Source: an uncultured Bacteroidota bacterium
Lineage (GTDB): Bacteria; Bacteroidota; Bacteroidia; UKL13-3
Assembly (NCBI GenBank): GCA_903897855.1
Contig: CAIUDH010000109.1
Coordinates: 1-61,963 of the forward strand
Direction of reading: 5' to 3'
Length of the DNA: 61,963 bases
In this document: positions 25,617 to 35,806 of the stretch, in pieces
Layout of the letters: every line of letters starts with the position of its first letter
How positions within the stretch are numbered: the first letter of the stretch is position 1
The notes under the pieces: model-generated
What the model was told of the DNA's origin: nothing
The model's input: only the letters and a program-made list of their open reading frames with translations
Databases searched by the model: none
Translations under genes and position numbers: made by a program

Positions 25617-26033
25617 ATGGAATTAGAATTATCCACCCCTGCTCTTCTTTTTAGCACCACTTCGCTGCTGATGTTGGCCTATACGAATCGTTTTTTGGCT
25701 ATTGCTCGTCTAATTAGAGAGTTACACACCGATTTTATGGAAACGAACGATGAAAATGACTTATTACAGCTGAAAAGTTTACGTCAACGCTTAGCTCTCA
25801 TTCGTAATATGCAGTTAATAGGCGTTTTAAGTTTGCTACTTAGTGTCATTTGTTTGTTTTTACTCTTCGCCAACCAAGGCCTGATGGCGAAATATGTGTT
25901 TGCGGCAAGTCTGATTTTGATGTCGTTGTCGCTTATCATATCAGCGGTAGAAATTATGCAATCGATTACCGCCATTAATGTTCAATTGAAAAATATTGAA
26001 GACCGAATCAAAGGTAAAATCGGTTTTTTTTAA
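25617..26033 (+). CDS. DUF2721 family membrane protein
   Basis: 138 aa from the ATG at 25617. It has three hydrophobic segments (about 8-25, 65-84 and 91-112) with a charged loop between the first and second that contains Arg-Ile/Leu repeats, and a basic C-terminus. The start Thr-Pro-Ala-Leu-Leu-Phe-Ser and the Arg-Phe-Leu-Ala-Ile-Ala-Arg segment match DUF2721, an uncharacterised inner-membrane family. Confidence 0.7.
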   Translation: MELELSTPALLFSTTSLLMLAYTNRFLAIARLIRELHTDFMETNDENDLLQLKSLRQRLALIRNMQLIGVLSLLLSVICLFLLFANQGLMAKYVFAASLILMSLSLIISAVEIMQSITAINVQLKNIEDRIKGKIGFF

Positions 26034-26098
26034 GTTGGTAATTTAAATACAGCCGGCGCTTTTATGGAGCATCAAAGCATCAGATTCTTATCCTGTTT

Positions 26099-27244
26099 TT
26101 ATTTCAATTTCAGGGTTGAGGTTTTTTTATAATGAATATTTCTCTCCTTTAAATAATTCAAAATATAATTAAAACACGATTCATGTTTTCCGATAAGCTC
26201 AGGTGGGAAGAGCCCTTGTTCAGTAAACAATCCATCTAACAATATGTTTGCGACTGCAGCAGCGGTATATCCTGTGGTTCGCGACATTGATGAAGTTTGT
26301 GTTTGCTTGCAATATTGGTCCAATAAATCATAAACAATGGTCTCTATTTCCCCTTCTTTATTTTCACCTGTCATGGTGACCCTCATAACTGTAATTTCCT
26401 CCTCATTTTCACCCAATTTCCATTCATCAAAAAGAATTCTGCTTGTTACCGATAGGGGCGAAATTTCTTGTCCATCGACTATGATTTTTTCAGTGCTAAA
26501 AAAACCACTTTCTTTCAATGCTCTTACATAATTAACATGCCCAGGATAGCGAAGGGTTTTTTCTTTCATATTTGGAATATGAGGCATGGTAAACAAAATA
26601 GAACGTAAGCCATCCGAATTAAATGATTCCAGGGTGCCTATCGTGTCAAACTCGATATATTCGATATCTGTGAGTGCTTCACGAATGACGACATGGCTAT
26701 TTTCTACATAACGGGCGGGACGCGTGTACTCTTCAATAACATCGACCGGTGAAAAAGGGGCTTTATAATTGAATGGCCATTTTTTAATTATGGGTAAGCC
26801 ACCTACTAAGCATTCAAAATGAGTAAGTTTTAATTTTTCATTATAGTATCCGAGTATGATATTATCCATACCAGGTGCAACACCACAATCTACAATGGCT
26901 GTAACCCCATTCTTTTCTGCAAGAGAAACTAAATCGAGCGCGTTTTCAGGAAAAAATGAAATATCGACTACGTTTTTTCTGGCATTGATAATTTTCATTA
27001 AGGTTTCAAAGCCAAGAAATCCAGGAACGGCACAGATAACCAAGTCGAACGGCTCAAGGGCAACCTCTAGCTTGGCACGATCACAAACATCGAGTGTTTG
27101 AATGCGCAATGAAGGGCACTTTATTGCTATTTTTTGCAGCCTTTCGGCGTTAATATCAGTTAGTGTAACAGCATGATTCTTTACTAAATCGATCGCGATG
27201 GCACTGCCTACCATACCTGCGCCTAAAACAATTATTTTGCCCAT
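26099..27244 (-). CDS. Saccharopine dehydrogenase family protein
   Basis: 381 aa. The N-terminal NAD(P)-binding fold has Gly-Ala-Gly-Met-Val-Gly (8-13) and Asp at the end of the second strand (Thr-Leu-Thr-Asp). The C-terminal domain with Gly-Gly-Leu-Pro and the final helices matches the saccharopine dehydrogenase/Lys9 family. Its substrate could be saccharopine or another amino-acid adduct such as carboxynorspermidine. No lysine-degradation gene lies next to it, so the pathway is unclear. Confidence 0.8.
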   Translation of the reverse strand: MGKIIVLGAGMVGSAIAIDLVKNHAVTLTDINAERLQKIAIKCPSLRIQTLDVCDRAKLEVALEPFDLVICAVPGFLGFETLMKIINARKNVVDISFFPENALDLVSLAEKNGVTAIVDCGVAPGMDNIILGYYNEKLKLTHFECLVGGLPIIKKWPFNYKAPFSPVDVIEEYTRPARYVENSHVVIREALTDIEYIEFDTIGTLESFNSDGLRSILFTMPHIPNMKEKTLRYPGHVNYVRALKESGFFSTEKIIVDGQEISPLSVTSRILFDEWKLGENEEEITVMRVTMTGENKEGEIETIVYDLLDQYCKQTQTSSMSRTTGYTAAAVANILLDGLFTEQGLFPPELIGKHESCFNYILNYLKERNIHYKKTSTLKLK

Positions 27245-27413
27245 CTTATGTACCTCATTAGGAAGCGAATGTAGTCTAGAATTTTGTTATTTAGCAAATA
27301 AAACTTATTGAAATTCCTAGCCTAAAAACTTAGATAGCGTTGCCATTGAAAGAGTGCGTGACGTTTTTTTGCAAAACAGCGGAAGCCGTAAAATACGTGC
27401 CCCTGAATTTTAA

Positions 27414-28340
27414 TTATGAACGTTGTCTCAGAAATGCGACGTTTCGTTGTAAGCCAGAAAACTTTGTGCGCTTGATGGCGGAGTGATGAAATACCTCCTT
27501 AAAAACGGTTTCATTAATCTCATGCCAGTCTTGCTTGGTGAAGTTTAAAACGGCTTCAAGAGGTTCAAAAGAATTTTCGGTATGAGGTTGGCTAAACCGA
27601 TTCCAAGGACATACATCTTGACAAACGTCACAACCAAACATCCAATCGTTGAATTTTCCTTTCATCTCATTCGGAATGGCCTTCTTTAATTCAATGGTGA
27701 AGTAAGAAATGCATTTACTGGCATCGATTTCATTTTTCGTTAAAATCGCTTCTGTAGGGCAGGCGTCAATACACGCAGTGCAGGTGCCACAATAGTTTTT
27801 AGCAAGTGGAGCATCATAATCGAAATCCAGATCACAAATTATTTCAGCGAGAAAAAAAAAGGAGCCTTGATTCTTGGTAATGAGGTTGCCATTTTTGCCT
27901 ATCCATCCTGCTCCACTTCGTTGTGCCCAGGAGCGTTCAAGCACTGGAGCGGAATCGACAAAACAGCGACCTTGTATATTGCCATAAGTTTTTTGCATAT
28001 AATCAAACAGGGCGGCAAGCTTAGTTTTTATCACTTCATGATAATCATGACCATACGCATATTTAGAAATTTTGTAGCTTTCTTTATTCTGTTCTTTTTC
28101 TGGGAAATAATTATAGAGTAAGGTAATGACCGATTTTGCACCTTCCACGAGTTTCCTTGGGTCAATGCGTTTTTCGAAATGGTTTTCCATATAACTCATC
28201 TCTCCATGTCTATTAGCTTTTAACCATTGTTCGAGACGCTTGGCGTCATCAATCAGTTCGGTAGCTTTACTGATGCCGCAAAAACTGAAGCCTGCCTTTA
28301 TAGCTTCGTTTTTTAATAGCAAGGAATCAAACGATTGCAT
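27414..28340 (-). CDS. queG: Epoxyqueuosine reductase
   Basis: 308 aa, the short QueG form. Two iron-sulfur motifs, Cys-Gly-Thr-Cys-x-x-Cys-x3-Cys-Pro (about 184-194) and Cys-Asp-Val-Cys-x-x-Val-Cys-Pro (about 240), give the two [4Fe-4S] clusters. The N-terminal domain holds the cobalamin site, with Asp in Val-Asp-Ser-Ala-Pro-Val near 128. It carries out the last step of queuosine synthesis in tRNA. The lipoprotein gene lies 8 bp upstream and ruvB beyond it, so one operon is likely. Confidence 0.95.
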   Translation of the reverse strand: MQSFDSLLLKNEAIKAGFSFCGISKATELIDDAKRLEQWLKANRHGEMSYMENHFEKRIDPRKLVEGAKSVITLLYNYFPEKEQNKESYKISKYAYGHDYHEVIKTKLAALFDYMQKTYGNIQGRCFVDSAPVLERSWAQRSGAGWIGKNGNLITKNQGSFFFLAEIICDLDFDYDAPLAKNYCGTCTACIDACPTEAILTKNEIDASKCISYFTIELKKAIPNEMKGKFNDWMFGCDVCQDVCPWNRFSQPHTENSFEPLEAVLNFTKQDWHEINETVFKEVFHHSAIKRTKFSGLQRNVAFLRQRS

Positions 28341-28348
28341 CGGTTTGA

Positions 28349-28930
28349 TTATCGGTTTTGGTCATAAGTCAAATTGATGGTTTTGGTATGCAGCACGGTG
28401 TCGGTTATAGCTTGCTTCCCCGCATTCCAACGGCCGGTTGTTTCGAGGTAGAAACATTGGTAGTTGGGCGTAATCTTGCAGAAGCGTTCTCTTATTTCAT
28501 CACTGTCTTTCAGGCAATAGCTTATTTGTGTTTCACTTAACAAGGATCCGTAATAATCGAATTTCATCAACGTCCACCACATACTGGGATTGCTTTTATC
28601 TCTTACTTCAAAATAGTTGATGAGATAATAAATGGAATCCATCATGGGCAGTTGCCCGAAATAATACACAGGATAAGGAATGAGCGAATCCATTTTCATA
28701 AATTCATACATCTCTTTAGGGTTTATTTTTTTAAAAGTTTGGAATTGGTAAACATGCTGCTTTAAGAAATTCGGATTACTTAAAATGAGTGGCAAGCTTA
28801 AGGTGTCGAAATTTTTCACAAAAGCAATAAATTGATCAGATTGCTTTTTGCCTTGTGGCAAAGTTTCATGACAGGAGTTAAGTAAAAAAAGGAGCAGAAG
28901 GGAAGCTGAAATGCGACAGAATGTTTTCAT
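28349..28930 (-). CDS. Hypothetical lipoprotein
   Basis: 193 aa. The signal peptide ends in a lipobox at about Cys20 (Leu-Leu-Asn-Ser-Cys). The mature part is soluble and contains several Tyr/Phe-rich segments and Met-Lys-Phe-Asp-Tyr-Tyr-Gly-Ser near 125. I do not recognise the family. It sits between ruvB (3 bp upstream) and queG (8 bp downstream) on the same strand, so it belongs to that operon. Confidence 0.65.
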   Translation of the reverse strand: MKTFCRISASLLLLFLLNSCHETLPQGKKQSDQFIAFVKNFDTLSLPLILSNPNFLKQHVYQFQTFKKINPKEMYEFMKMDSLIPYPVYYFGQLPMMDSIYYLINYFEVRDKSNPSMWWTLMKFDYYGSLLSETQISYCLKDSDEIRERFCKITPNYQCFYLETTGRWNAGKQAITDTVLHTKTINLTYDQNR

Positions 28931-28933
28931 CTT

Positions 28934-29959
28934 TTAGAACAATTGATTCAACTTATAATTCGGAAGTACACCTAAATGTTTGTATGCTTTTTCTGTTGCT
29001 TCTCTACCTCGTGCGGTACGGTTAATATAGCCTTCCTTGATAAGAAAAGGCTCATATACTTCTTCGATGGTACCTTCATCTTCACTTACTGCTGTGGCAA
29101 TCGTTTTAATTCCTACAGGGCCTCCTTTAAATTTTTCGACAATCGTAAGCAGGATTTTATTATCCATTTCATCCAGACCATTGGCATCAACATTGAGTGC
29201 ATTCAAGGCGAATTTTGCAATTTCAATATCAATGATTCCATTGTTTTTTATTTGTGCAAAATCGCGTGTGCGACGAAGTAAAGCATTCGCGATTCGAGGT
29301 GTTCCCCTGCTGCGACGGGCTATTTCGAAGGCCGCCTCTTCATGTAAGACCGTTTTAATGATTAATGCCGACCGTTTTATAATGGTGGTCAATAAATTAA
29401 TATCATAGTATTCAAGTCGGGAATTGATGCCAAAACGTGCACGCAGAGGAGAGGTAAGTAATCCACTTCTGGTGGTGGCTCCAATTAAAGTGAAAGGGTT
29501 TAAGGTAATTTGAATGGAGCGAGCGTTAGGTCCCGACTCAATCATAATATCGATTTTATAGTCTTCAACGGCACTATATAAATATTCTTCTACGATAGGG
29601 CTCAGGCGATGAATTTCATCAATAAACAAGACATCGCCACTTTCTAAATTCGTGAGTAGTCCAGCGAGGTCTCCGGGTTTCTCTAAAACGGGGCCAGAGG
29701 TGGTTTTCATGTTGGCTCCCAACTCGTTGGCGATGATGGTAGCCAACGTTGTTTTTCCAAGTCCGGGAGGGCCATGAAGCAACACATGGTCGAGCGCTTC
29801 ACCTCTTTGTTTGGCAGCCGCAACAAAAATTTTTAGGTTCTCAATAATTTTTTCCTGACCGGTAAAATCGTCAAACTGCTGAGGACGCAGCACGCGCTCC
29901 AACTCTTTGTCGGTGTTGGTTAAGTTTTCTTCCTCGGTATTCAAATTGGGGTTACGCAT
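28934..29959 (-). CDS. ruvB: Holliday junction branch migration ATPase RuvB
   Basis: 341 aa from the ATG at 29959. A TTG 12 bases upstream overlaps the promoter element. It has Leu-Arg-Pro near 24-26, Phe-x-Gly-Gln, Walker A Gly-Pro-Pro-Gly-Leu-Gly-Lys-Thr (63-70), Walker B Leu-Phe-Ile-Asp-Glu-Ile-His-Arg, sensor I Gly-Ala-Thr-Thr-Arg and a C-terminal winged helix with Gly-Tyr-Ile-x-Arg-Thr-x-Arg-Gly. It is the hexameric motor that moves Holliday junctions. It heads the ruvB-lipoprotein-queG operon. Confidence 0.97.
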   Translation of the reverse strand: MRNPNLNTEEENLTNTDKELERVLRPQQFDDFTGQEKIIENLKIFVAAAKQRGEALDHVLLHGPPGLGKTTLATIIANELGANMKTTSGPVLEKPGDLAGLLTNLESGDVLFIDEIHRLSPIVEEYLYSAVEDYKIDIMIESGPNARSIQITLNPFTLIGATTRSGLLTSPLRARFGINSRLEYYDINLLTTIIKRSALIIKTVLHEEAAFEIARRSRGTPRIANALLRRTRDFAQIKNNGIIDIEIAKFALNALNVDANGLDEMDNKILLTIVEKFKGGPVGIKTIATAVSEDEGTIEEVYEPFLIKEGYINRTARGREATEKAYKHLGVLPNYKLNQLF

Positions 29960-29968
29960 TTCGTGTTG

Positions 29969-29976
29969 CAAATATA
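29969..29976 (-). promoter_or_regulatory. -7 element (TATATTTG) for ruvB
   Basis: Exact TAnnTTTG on the minus strand with 9 bases to the ATG at 29959. It overlaps the alternative TTG, which supports the ATG as true start. Confidence 0.55.
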
Positions 29977-30020
29977 CAAGTTACAGATGAGGACAGCGAT
30001 AAGCAATCGTAGGCAAATTG

Positions 30021-30695
30021 TTAGGTTAGAAGTTGCTCATAGAATCCTCCAATTTCTTTTTCAGCATCTACAAAATGAATCTCTAAGATCCAGTGTCTTT
30101 TATTGCCATTGGTATCAGGAAGAAGCATGTCAATGTTGTTTTCAGGATGAACATATAAATGATAGTTTTCAGCTTCAAGTTTTTCGTGAGGAAAATGTCC
30201 AATGATATGACCTGCGATGGCACCACCAAAAGTCCAGTTGTATTTCATTGCTAGGGCCGTAGCGTAATGGTATAGTTGGGCTCCTGTAACACTTTTTTGC
30301 GCCTCAAACCAGAACTTTGCTTGATGCCAGGCGGTTTCAATATCGTTTTTTATTTTATGCTTGGCGGTGTCGTGGCCAATAACATAAGTCCTTCCAAAAT
30401 CAGCTTCCCAGTCGTCAAATATGGGTCCGAAATCGAAGAATAAAATATCATCCTCCATTACCGTTAGGTTGGGTGGGTTCTCATGGTAAGGGGAGAGGGT
30501 GTTTTTGCCTGACCGCACAATTCTTTTATGCCAATATTTCTCGATGCCAAAGAGTTCAAACGCCAAATCGAATACCTGATTGTTTATTTCTTGTTCTGTT
30601 TTTCCCGATTGGACTAATTTACGGTATTCAATCTCACTAAATAGCATGAGTGCTTTTTTCTCTGCGTTTAAAAGATTCTCTTTTACTTTATTCAT
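30021..30695 (-). CDS. M24 family metallopeptidase
   Basis: 224 aa, a short single-domain pita-bread protein. Likely metal ligands are Asp in Phe-Phe-Asp-Phe-Gly-Pro (about 88), Asp in Asp-Phe-Gly-Arg-Thr (about 99), His in Ile-Ile-Gly-His-Phe (about 168), Glu in Leu-Glu-Ile-His (about 204) and one more acidic residue near the end. It lacks the N-terminal domain of prolidases and is closer to methionine-aminopeptidase-like proteins without a defined substrate. It is transcribed in the direction of ruvB, 61 bp away. Confidence 0.75.
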   Translation of the reverse strand: MNKVKENLLNAEKKALMLFSEIEYRKLVQSGKTEQEINNQVFDLAFELFGIEKYWHKRIVRSGKNTLSPYHENPPNLTVMEDDILFFDFGPIFDDWEADFGRTYVIGHDTAKHKIKNDIETAWHQAKFWFEAQKSVTGAQLYHYATALAMKYNWTFGGAIAGHIIGHFPHEKLEAENYHLYVHPENNIDMLLPDTNGNKRHWILEIHFVDAEKEIGGFYEQLLT

Positions 30696-30800
30696 TGCTC
30701 AATTTTACGCAACTTACCTAATCAGAAAAATTAAATAGGGTATAATTAACGTGTCGCAAAAAAAAGTTTTGCGAGGGTTATATCGTAGTTTGGTAGAAGA

Positions 30801-31391
30801 TTATACTTTTTTAAACGGAGCCAACATCCAAGGCTTTTCATCGCGGTCGGTGAGGAAATTATTTTTCCCTTCAAGTCTTCTGGCGTTGAGATCAGCATGG
30901 CTTATGGCATGGCCTTTGGAATCTTGAGTTTTTTGAATCCGTTGCCCTTTATCATCATTTACATAGGTCACACAAGGCCTTATCCAACCTTCAACAATCC
31001 TACCTCTTTTTTCAAATTTAACATCCACGCTTGCCGAGGTTGATGTATCAGGTGGAATATCACATAGAAAAATATTTTTGGTGAGTTTTTTTAATTCAGA
31101 AATAAGTGATGATTTACTGTGATGACCATACGTAGCCACCAAATAGATGCTACAGGCACTGTTTACGCCACCAAGCAGTTTCATTTTTTCAATGGCGCTT
31201 TTTATCTGTTCAATATCGCGAGTGTTCATAAAGGTAAAGTGTACTCCAATCATTTTACCTTGACCTTCAGGTACTAGGCAAACGGCAATACAACTTAAAA
31301 TATTATTGAACTTTAATTTTGCGAAGTCCTCCTGAACACTATTCAATCCACTACTTTTTTTGGGGTCGAATTCATTAATGTATTTAGTCAT
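30801..31391 (-). CDS. Unknown conserved-looking protein
   Basis: 196 aa, no signal peptide or membrane segment. The first half has alternating strands and helices: Ile-Gly-Val-His-Phe-Thr-Phe (about 48-54), then Ile-Tyr-Leu-Val-Ala-Thr-Tyr-Gly-His-His. The second half has Thr-Ser-Ala-Ser-Val-Asp-Val and an Arg/Lys-rich tail with Asp-Leu-Asn-Ala-Arg-Arg-Leu-Glu-Gly. The overall pattern faintly recalls CheD-like deamidases, but the Cys-His pair is not convincing. It stands alone between the M24 and M16 genes. Confidence 0.5.
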   Translation of the reverse strand: MTKYINEFDPKKSSGLNSVQEDFAKLKFNNILSCIAVCLVPEGQGKMIGVHFTFMNTRDIEQIKSAIEKMKLLGGVNSACSIYLVATYGHHSKSSLISELKKLTKNIFLCDIPPDTSTSASVDVKFEKRGRIVEGWIRPCVTYVNDDKGQRIQKTQDSKGHAISHADLNARRLEGKNNFLTDRDEKPWMLAPFKKV

Positions 31392-31501
31392 TCTTTTTTT
31401 TGATTAATATTTTGTTTAATGCGGTCTCGTTTACAAGTATAGTGGAAAACTGCCTAAAGATAAAAATTAATTTCCACCCAAATCATCTTCATCGTATGAT
31501 G

Positions 31502-34414
31502 CTAGTAACCAAGTAACTTCTCCACACTCACTTCCTCAAATGCACCAAGTTTCTCCATCTCCTCCTTCTTGATTTTCTCCTTGTTGGCTAGAATGCAATA
31601 GTTATAGGTATTTCCTTTCATGAATTGGTTGTAGAACGTCATCAAGTTTTCCATGGTCATGGATGGTATTTTCGCATAGAGGTCTTTATTAATATCGTAG
31701 GTCAGACCTAATCTTTGATTCGCATCATACTTGAAAAAGATGGCTGTTTTTGTGGTTCGTTGAGTCTCAATATTTTTTAAGATAGACTCCTTAGAGGCAT
31801 CGAGTAGTTTTTCAGCGCGAGGCATATTATGCAGTAGTTCATTCATGGCCTCGATACTTTCTTTGTATTTATCGGCTTGGCAGCCAACATAAGCAACCAC
31901 ACTATAAGGGTCTTGTTTTTTAGCAGGCGAATTGAAGTTGGCATAAGTACTATAGGCAAGCGCTTTACTTTCACGGATGGTTTGAAACACCAACGATCCC
32001 ATGCCTCCACCAAAATAAGCATTAAAAAGGCTGATAGAGGAGGCATTATCGGGGTTGTAGGTAACGGCATTATTATGTTGCCATACTATTTCACTTTGTA
32101 CCATATCGAAGTGTGCAAAATAAACTTTGGTGCTGGTAGTGGTAAGCCTCGGGTATTTTTTGGCTTCTACATAAGTTTTAAAGAGTGGAGGTGTTAAATG
32201 ATTTTGTGAAATTTTAGAATTCACTTCTGACATACTAAGAGGTCCATAATAATAGGCTTTGTGCTTATAATTTTTAATGGTCTTCACCATGTCACAAAGT
32301 CCCTCTGCTGTGAGCTTAAGAAGATCTTCTTTGGATAATACATCGTTATACGGATTTACAGGACCAAAACTAGCATACTGAGCCAGTGCTTGTCGAAGAA
32401 TTCCTTTATTAAGTTTATTGTCGCTTCTGATCTTGAACTCAGCCTCCATCATTTTTTTTACGGCCTCGTTGTCAGGTTTGATATTATTAATAAAATGTTC
32501 AAAGAGTTTTAATGCTTTATCAAAATTGTCTTGCAAGCCACTGAGGTAGATATAACTCTGCTCAGTACCGGCACTGATGCCATAACTGCAGGCCAGTTTG
32601 TAAAACTCTTTGTTCATCTCCTCTGCGCTATACTTATCGGTACCTGCATAATTTAAGTAGTCGAAAGCAAAGGGTAATTTTTTGTTGTTATAACTTCCAA
32701 AATCGAATACATAAAAAAGTGTAAAGAGTCCATTTTCTTTGTTTTGAATATAGTGGAATGGAATTTCATGGTTAATAACGCCGATGGTCATATCCTTTGA
32801 AAAATCAACAAACTTTGGAGTGATGTTGGCGGCTTTCAGATTCATAAAGCTTTTCACAAAAGAGGAGACACTGTCTCTATTGGTTTCTACCGGAGTGATC
32901 GGCGGTTTCGATACCTTAACTCGGTCGTCCGACTTCCCATTTTTCTTTTGAATACATACATAATATTTCAAATGCGTAGTAGCGAAATCAGAGAGTTGTT
33001 TTTTTGTTATTTTAGAGATTTCATTCAAATCGGAGCAGGCCTCTCTCCAGTTTCTTCCAAGTATAAAGTTATCGAGCATGTCAGAAGCTCTTCCGTCATT
33101 GGTCTCGTTTTTCTGTATTCGTTCAAGCGTATAATTATTGATAATGGCCGTGAGCATTTCATCATCAAAATTTCCGGCTTTTATTAATTCTATTTGATCT
33201 AAAATAAGTTTTTTCACCTCTGCTAAATCCTGTCCTTCACGTGCATATCCCGACACATAGAATACGCTATAATCTTTCATTCCATCGAGTCCAGCTTGGG
33301 TTCCCAGCACTAATTGTTTCTGGTTTAAATTCAGGATAAGTAAGCGGTTAAGTACGGATGTAAGAAGTTTTAACATACGAGTCTCATTCGTAGCGGCGCT
33401 TGGCATACGATAGAATACCCCTGTAAATTCTTCCATGGGGCCATAGATGGTTTTTTCAATATTGGAAGTGAATTCAGCTTCTTGGGTATATTTAAAATCA
33501 GGAATGGGTTTTGGTACCATGGTCCCTAGGTTTTTATCGATGGCCTTAATCACTTCATCAGGATTAAAATCGCCTGACATAATGACTACCATATTATTCG
33601 GAACATAATAGGTTTCATAGTATCTCCGAATCGCCTCTAAAGAGGGGTTTTTCAGGTGCTCAATGGTGCCAATGGTGGTTTGGGTTCCGTAGGTGTGACT
33701 CTTAAATAATTCTGAATAGGCTAGTTCGTACCATTGCCAATAATCGTTATCAATTCCTCTGTTTTTTTCTTCATAAACGGCTTCTAGTTCAGTGTGAAAA
33801 ATTCTAAAAACCGGGTTTCTATAACGTTCTGCCTCTACCATTAACCATTTGTCGATTTGATTGGATGGAATATCATTGACATAAGCAGTGACTTCAAAAC
33901 TCGTGAATGCGTTGGTTCCTGTTGCCCCGATACTACTCAGCATCTTATCGTATTCGTTGGCAATACTATAATGGGAAGCTTCACCACTAACTCTATCTAT
34001 TTCTTTATATATATCCTTACGTAGGTTGGTATCGGTGCTGTGGTTGTATATTTCATATAATGATGTTATTTTATCCAATAAAGGTTTTTCTTTAGCCCAA
34101 TTCAAGGAGCCATATTTATCCGTCCCTTTAAAAAGCATATGTTCTAAATAATGAGCGAGTCCTGTATGGCCTTTCGGATCATTTTTGCTCCCAGCCTTGG
34201 TTGCGATATAGGTTTGAATGCGGGGCTTTTCTCGGTTTACCGAGAGCATAACTGTTAATCCATTAGGCAATACGTAAGTTCGGGTTTGAGTGGGGTCGCT
34301 GGTAACGGAAGTATAGGGGTAAACTCCGGTGGATCTCACTTCGCGATATTCCGTTTGTGCTGGGAGCGTAAGTGAAATTAAGAATAGAAGAACGAGGTTG
34401 AATAATGGTTTCAT
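31502..34414 (-). CDS. Secreted M16 family zinc peptidase (two-domain)
   Basis: 970 aa with a signal peptide (1-20). The inverted zinc motif is His88-Tyr-Leu-Glu91-His92, with a further Glu ligand in the Glu-Glu-Lys-Asn-Arg-Gly region about 125 residues on. Two M16 units, each with active-like and inactive halves, make the full insulinase-type chamber (about 45-500 and 530-950). It likely degrades peptides in the periplasm or extracellularly. Family length and motif are intact. The gene is followed by about 100 bp without a terminator that I can see. Confidence 0.93.
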   Translation of the reverse strand: MKPLFNLVLLFLISLTLPAQTEYREVRSTGVYPYTSVTSDPTQTRTYVLPNGLTVMLSVNREKPRIQTYIATKAGSKNDPKGHTGLAHYLEHMLFKGTDKYGSLNWAKEKPLLDKITSLYEIYNHSTDTNLRKDIYKEIDRVSGEASHYSIANEYDKMLSSIGATGTNAFTSFEVTAYVNDIPSNQIDKWLMVEAERYRNPVFRIFHTELEAVYEEKNRGIDNDYWQWYELAYSELFKSHTYGTQTTIGTIEHLKNPSLEAIRRYYETYYVPNNMVVIMSGDFNPDEVIKAIDKNLGTMVPKPIPDFKYTQEAEFTSNIEKTIYGPMEEFTGVFYRMPSAATNETRMLKLLTSVLNRLLILNLNQKQLVLGTQAGLDGMKDYSVFYVSGYAREGQDLAEVKKLILDQIELIKAGNFDDEMLTAIINNYTLERIQKNETNDGRASDMLDNFILGRNWREACSDLNEISKITKKQLSDFATTHLKYYVCIQKKNGKSDDRVKVSKPPITPVETNRDSVSSFVKSFMNLKAANITPKFVDFSKDMTIGVINHEIPFHYIQNKENGLFTLFYVFDFGSYNNKKLPFAFDYLNYAGTDKYSAEEMNKEFYKLACSYGISAGTEQSYIYLSGLQDNFDKALKLFEHFINNIKPDNEAVKKMMEAEFKIRSDNKLNKGILRQALAQYASFGPVNPYNDVLSKEDLLKLTAEGLCDMVKTIKNYKHKAYYYGPLSMSEVNSKISQNHLTPPLFKTYVEAKKYPRLTTTSTKVYFAHFDMVQSEIVWQHNNAVTYNPDNASSISLFNAYFGGGMGSLVFQTIRESKALAYSTYANFNSPAKKQDPYSVVAYVGCQADKYKESIEAMNELLHNMPRAEKLLDASKESILKNIETQRTTKTAIFFKYDANQRLGLTYDINKDLYAKIPSMTMENLMTFYNQFMKGNTYNYCILANKEKIKKEEMEKLGAFEEVSVEKLLGY

Positions 34415-34521
34415 GATCTAGTAAATTGCGAATTGAAAATATGATGGAATGGATCGTTTAAATAAAGTTATGGGGTCTGGTTTTTAGTGTTTTGAAGGCT
34501 TGGTTAAGGAGGGGATGAATG

Positions 34522-35226
34522 TTATTTTGCGTCTTTTAGGTCACCCATAATAATTTCATCAGCTTTAACCACCCCGTAATAAATTTGATCGTCTAAACTA
34601 AAAAAGAATTTGCCTTTTTTACCTTTAAACTTGAGGGCATGCGCAACACCATAGCTCGTTTTTAATTCAACAGCTTCTGGAGTATGACTATAGAAGTTGG
34701 TCGTCATGCCACGGTATTCGAAGTTGGGTCTAAAGCCATTGTAAAATAAAGTTGAACCAACATAGCCGATGCCTTGCTTATTAATTTCGAAGTATCCTGC
34801 ATCTTCTTTTTTTAGCACCAAATAGATGTCTTGAGTTTCTGGACACTGGGTGGTATCGATTAAAATCTCATTTTTGTAAAAAACATAAAAAATTACAAAA
34901 CTGAGTCCAACATAGACGAATATGAAATTCTTGAAGTAACTTAACTTCTTATTATTGGACAAATACGTCATATATCCAAGAATTAAACTTAAAATAAGCA
35001 TCAATACGATGCCAATTAAAGTAAACTTGATATCGAAATATTTCACGTTCAGTTTTACAAAAAAAAGCATCATGATGGACAGGTAGATGCCGATAAAGGG
35101 CATACCGAGGCTTGTTTTACTTTGCCTGCTCTCGGTTATGCGTTTTACGATGGACCCTGATAATAGGCCTAAAATGGTGGCTAAAAAGAGCCAAAACATT
35201 TTACTATTCAATAATTCTCTCAACAT
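34522..35226 (-). CDS. Hypothetical membrane protein
   Basis: 234 aa. Four hydrophobic helices (about 10-26, 43-58, 66-90 and 97-118) are followed by a soluble C-terminal domain of about 110 residues with alternating strands (for example Gly-Lys-Lys-Gly-Lys-Phe-Phe-Phe-Ser-Leu-Asp-Asp). I do not recognise it. It is the last gene of the minus-strand block, divergent from the thioredoxin-like gene, with 48 bp between starts. Confidence 0.6.
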   Translation of the reverse strand: MLRELLNSKMFWLFLATILGLLSGSIVKRITESRQSKTSLGMPFIGIYLSIMMLFFVKLNVKYFDIKFTLIGIVLMLILSLILGYMTYLSNNKKLSYFKNFIFVYVGLSFVIFYVFYKNEILIDTTQCPETQDIYLVLKKEDAGYFEINKQGIGYVGSTLFYNGFRPNFEYRGMTTNFYSHTPEAVELKTSYGVAHALKFKGKKGKFFFSLDDQIYYGVVKADEIIMGDLKDAK

Positions 35227-35274
35227 ATAAAAACTATTATTATTTTTGGCTGCAATTTAAATTAAAATTTCATC

Positions 35275-35802
35275 ATGAACATAGGCGATAAAATGCCCAA
35301 ATTTAATCTATTTGGGGTAGACGACAAAATGTATAATAACTTTGACTTTGCTGATAAATACGCATTAGCAATTGTGTTTACTTGCAATCATTGTTCTTAC
35401 TCTCGGTCCTATTGGAGTAGGATCGCTAAACTGAAGGAACGTTATGAGGAAGACAATTTAGCGATGCTATGCATTAACAGTAATGATGCTTCACAAAATG
35501 CAGACGAAAGCTTTGAGAATATGAAAATCACGGCAAAGCAAGTGGGTATTTATCCCGATTACTTTATTGACGAGTCGCAGGAAGTGGCCCAGGCTTTTGG
35601 TGCAGAACTTACTCCCGAAGTGTTTTTATTCAATAGTAAACGTGAGTTAGTGTATAAAGGTGCCATCGACGACTGCTGGGATAATGAGAACAATGTAACA
35701 CATGTTTATCTGGAAGATGCCATTGAATATGCCTTAGACGGAATAGAGGTGGATTATCCTGAAATCAGAGCAGATGGATGTGGTATTAAATGGAAACAAT
35801 AA
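35275..35802 (+). CDS. Thioredoxin-fold protein, AhpC/TSA-like
   Basis: 175 aa, no signal peptide. The redox motif Cys-Asn-His-Cys (about 39-42) follows a Val-Phe-Thr strand. A later segment with Glu-Leu-Thr-Pro-Glu-Val-Phe-Leu holds the cis-Pro. Peroxiredoxins have one Cys at this site, so the CXXC pair makes a disulfide reductase more likely. It is separated by 4 bp from the barrel-protein gene downstream and is presumably cotranscribed with it. Confidence 0.8.
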   Translation: MNIGDKMPKFNLFGVDDKMYNNFDFADKYALAIVFTCNHCSYSRSYWSRIAKLKERYEEDNLAMLCINSNDASQNADESFENMKITAKQVGIYPDYFIDESQEVAQAFGAELTPEVFLFNSKRELVYKGAIDDCWDNENNVTHVYLEDAIEYALDGIEVDYPEIRADGCGIKWKQ

Positions 35803-35806
35803 TAAC

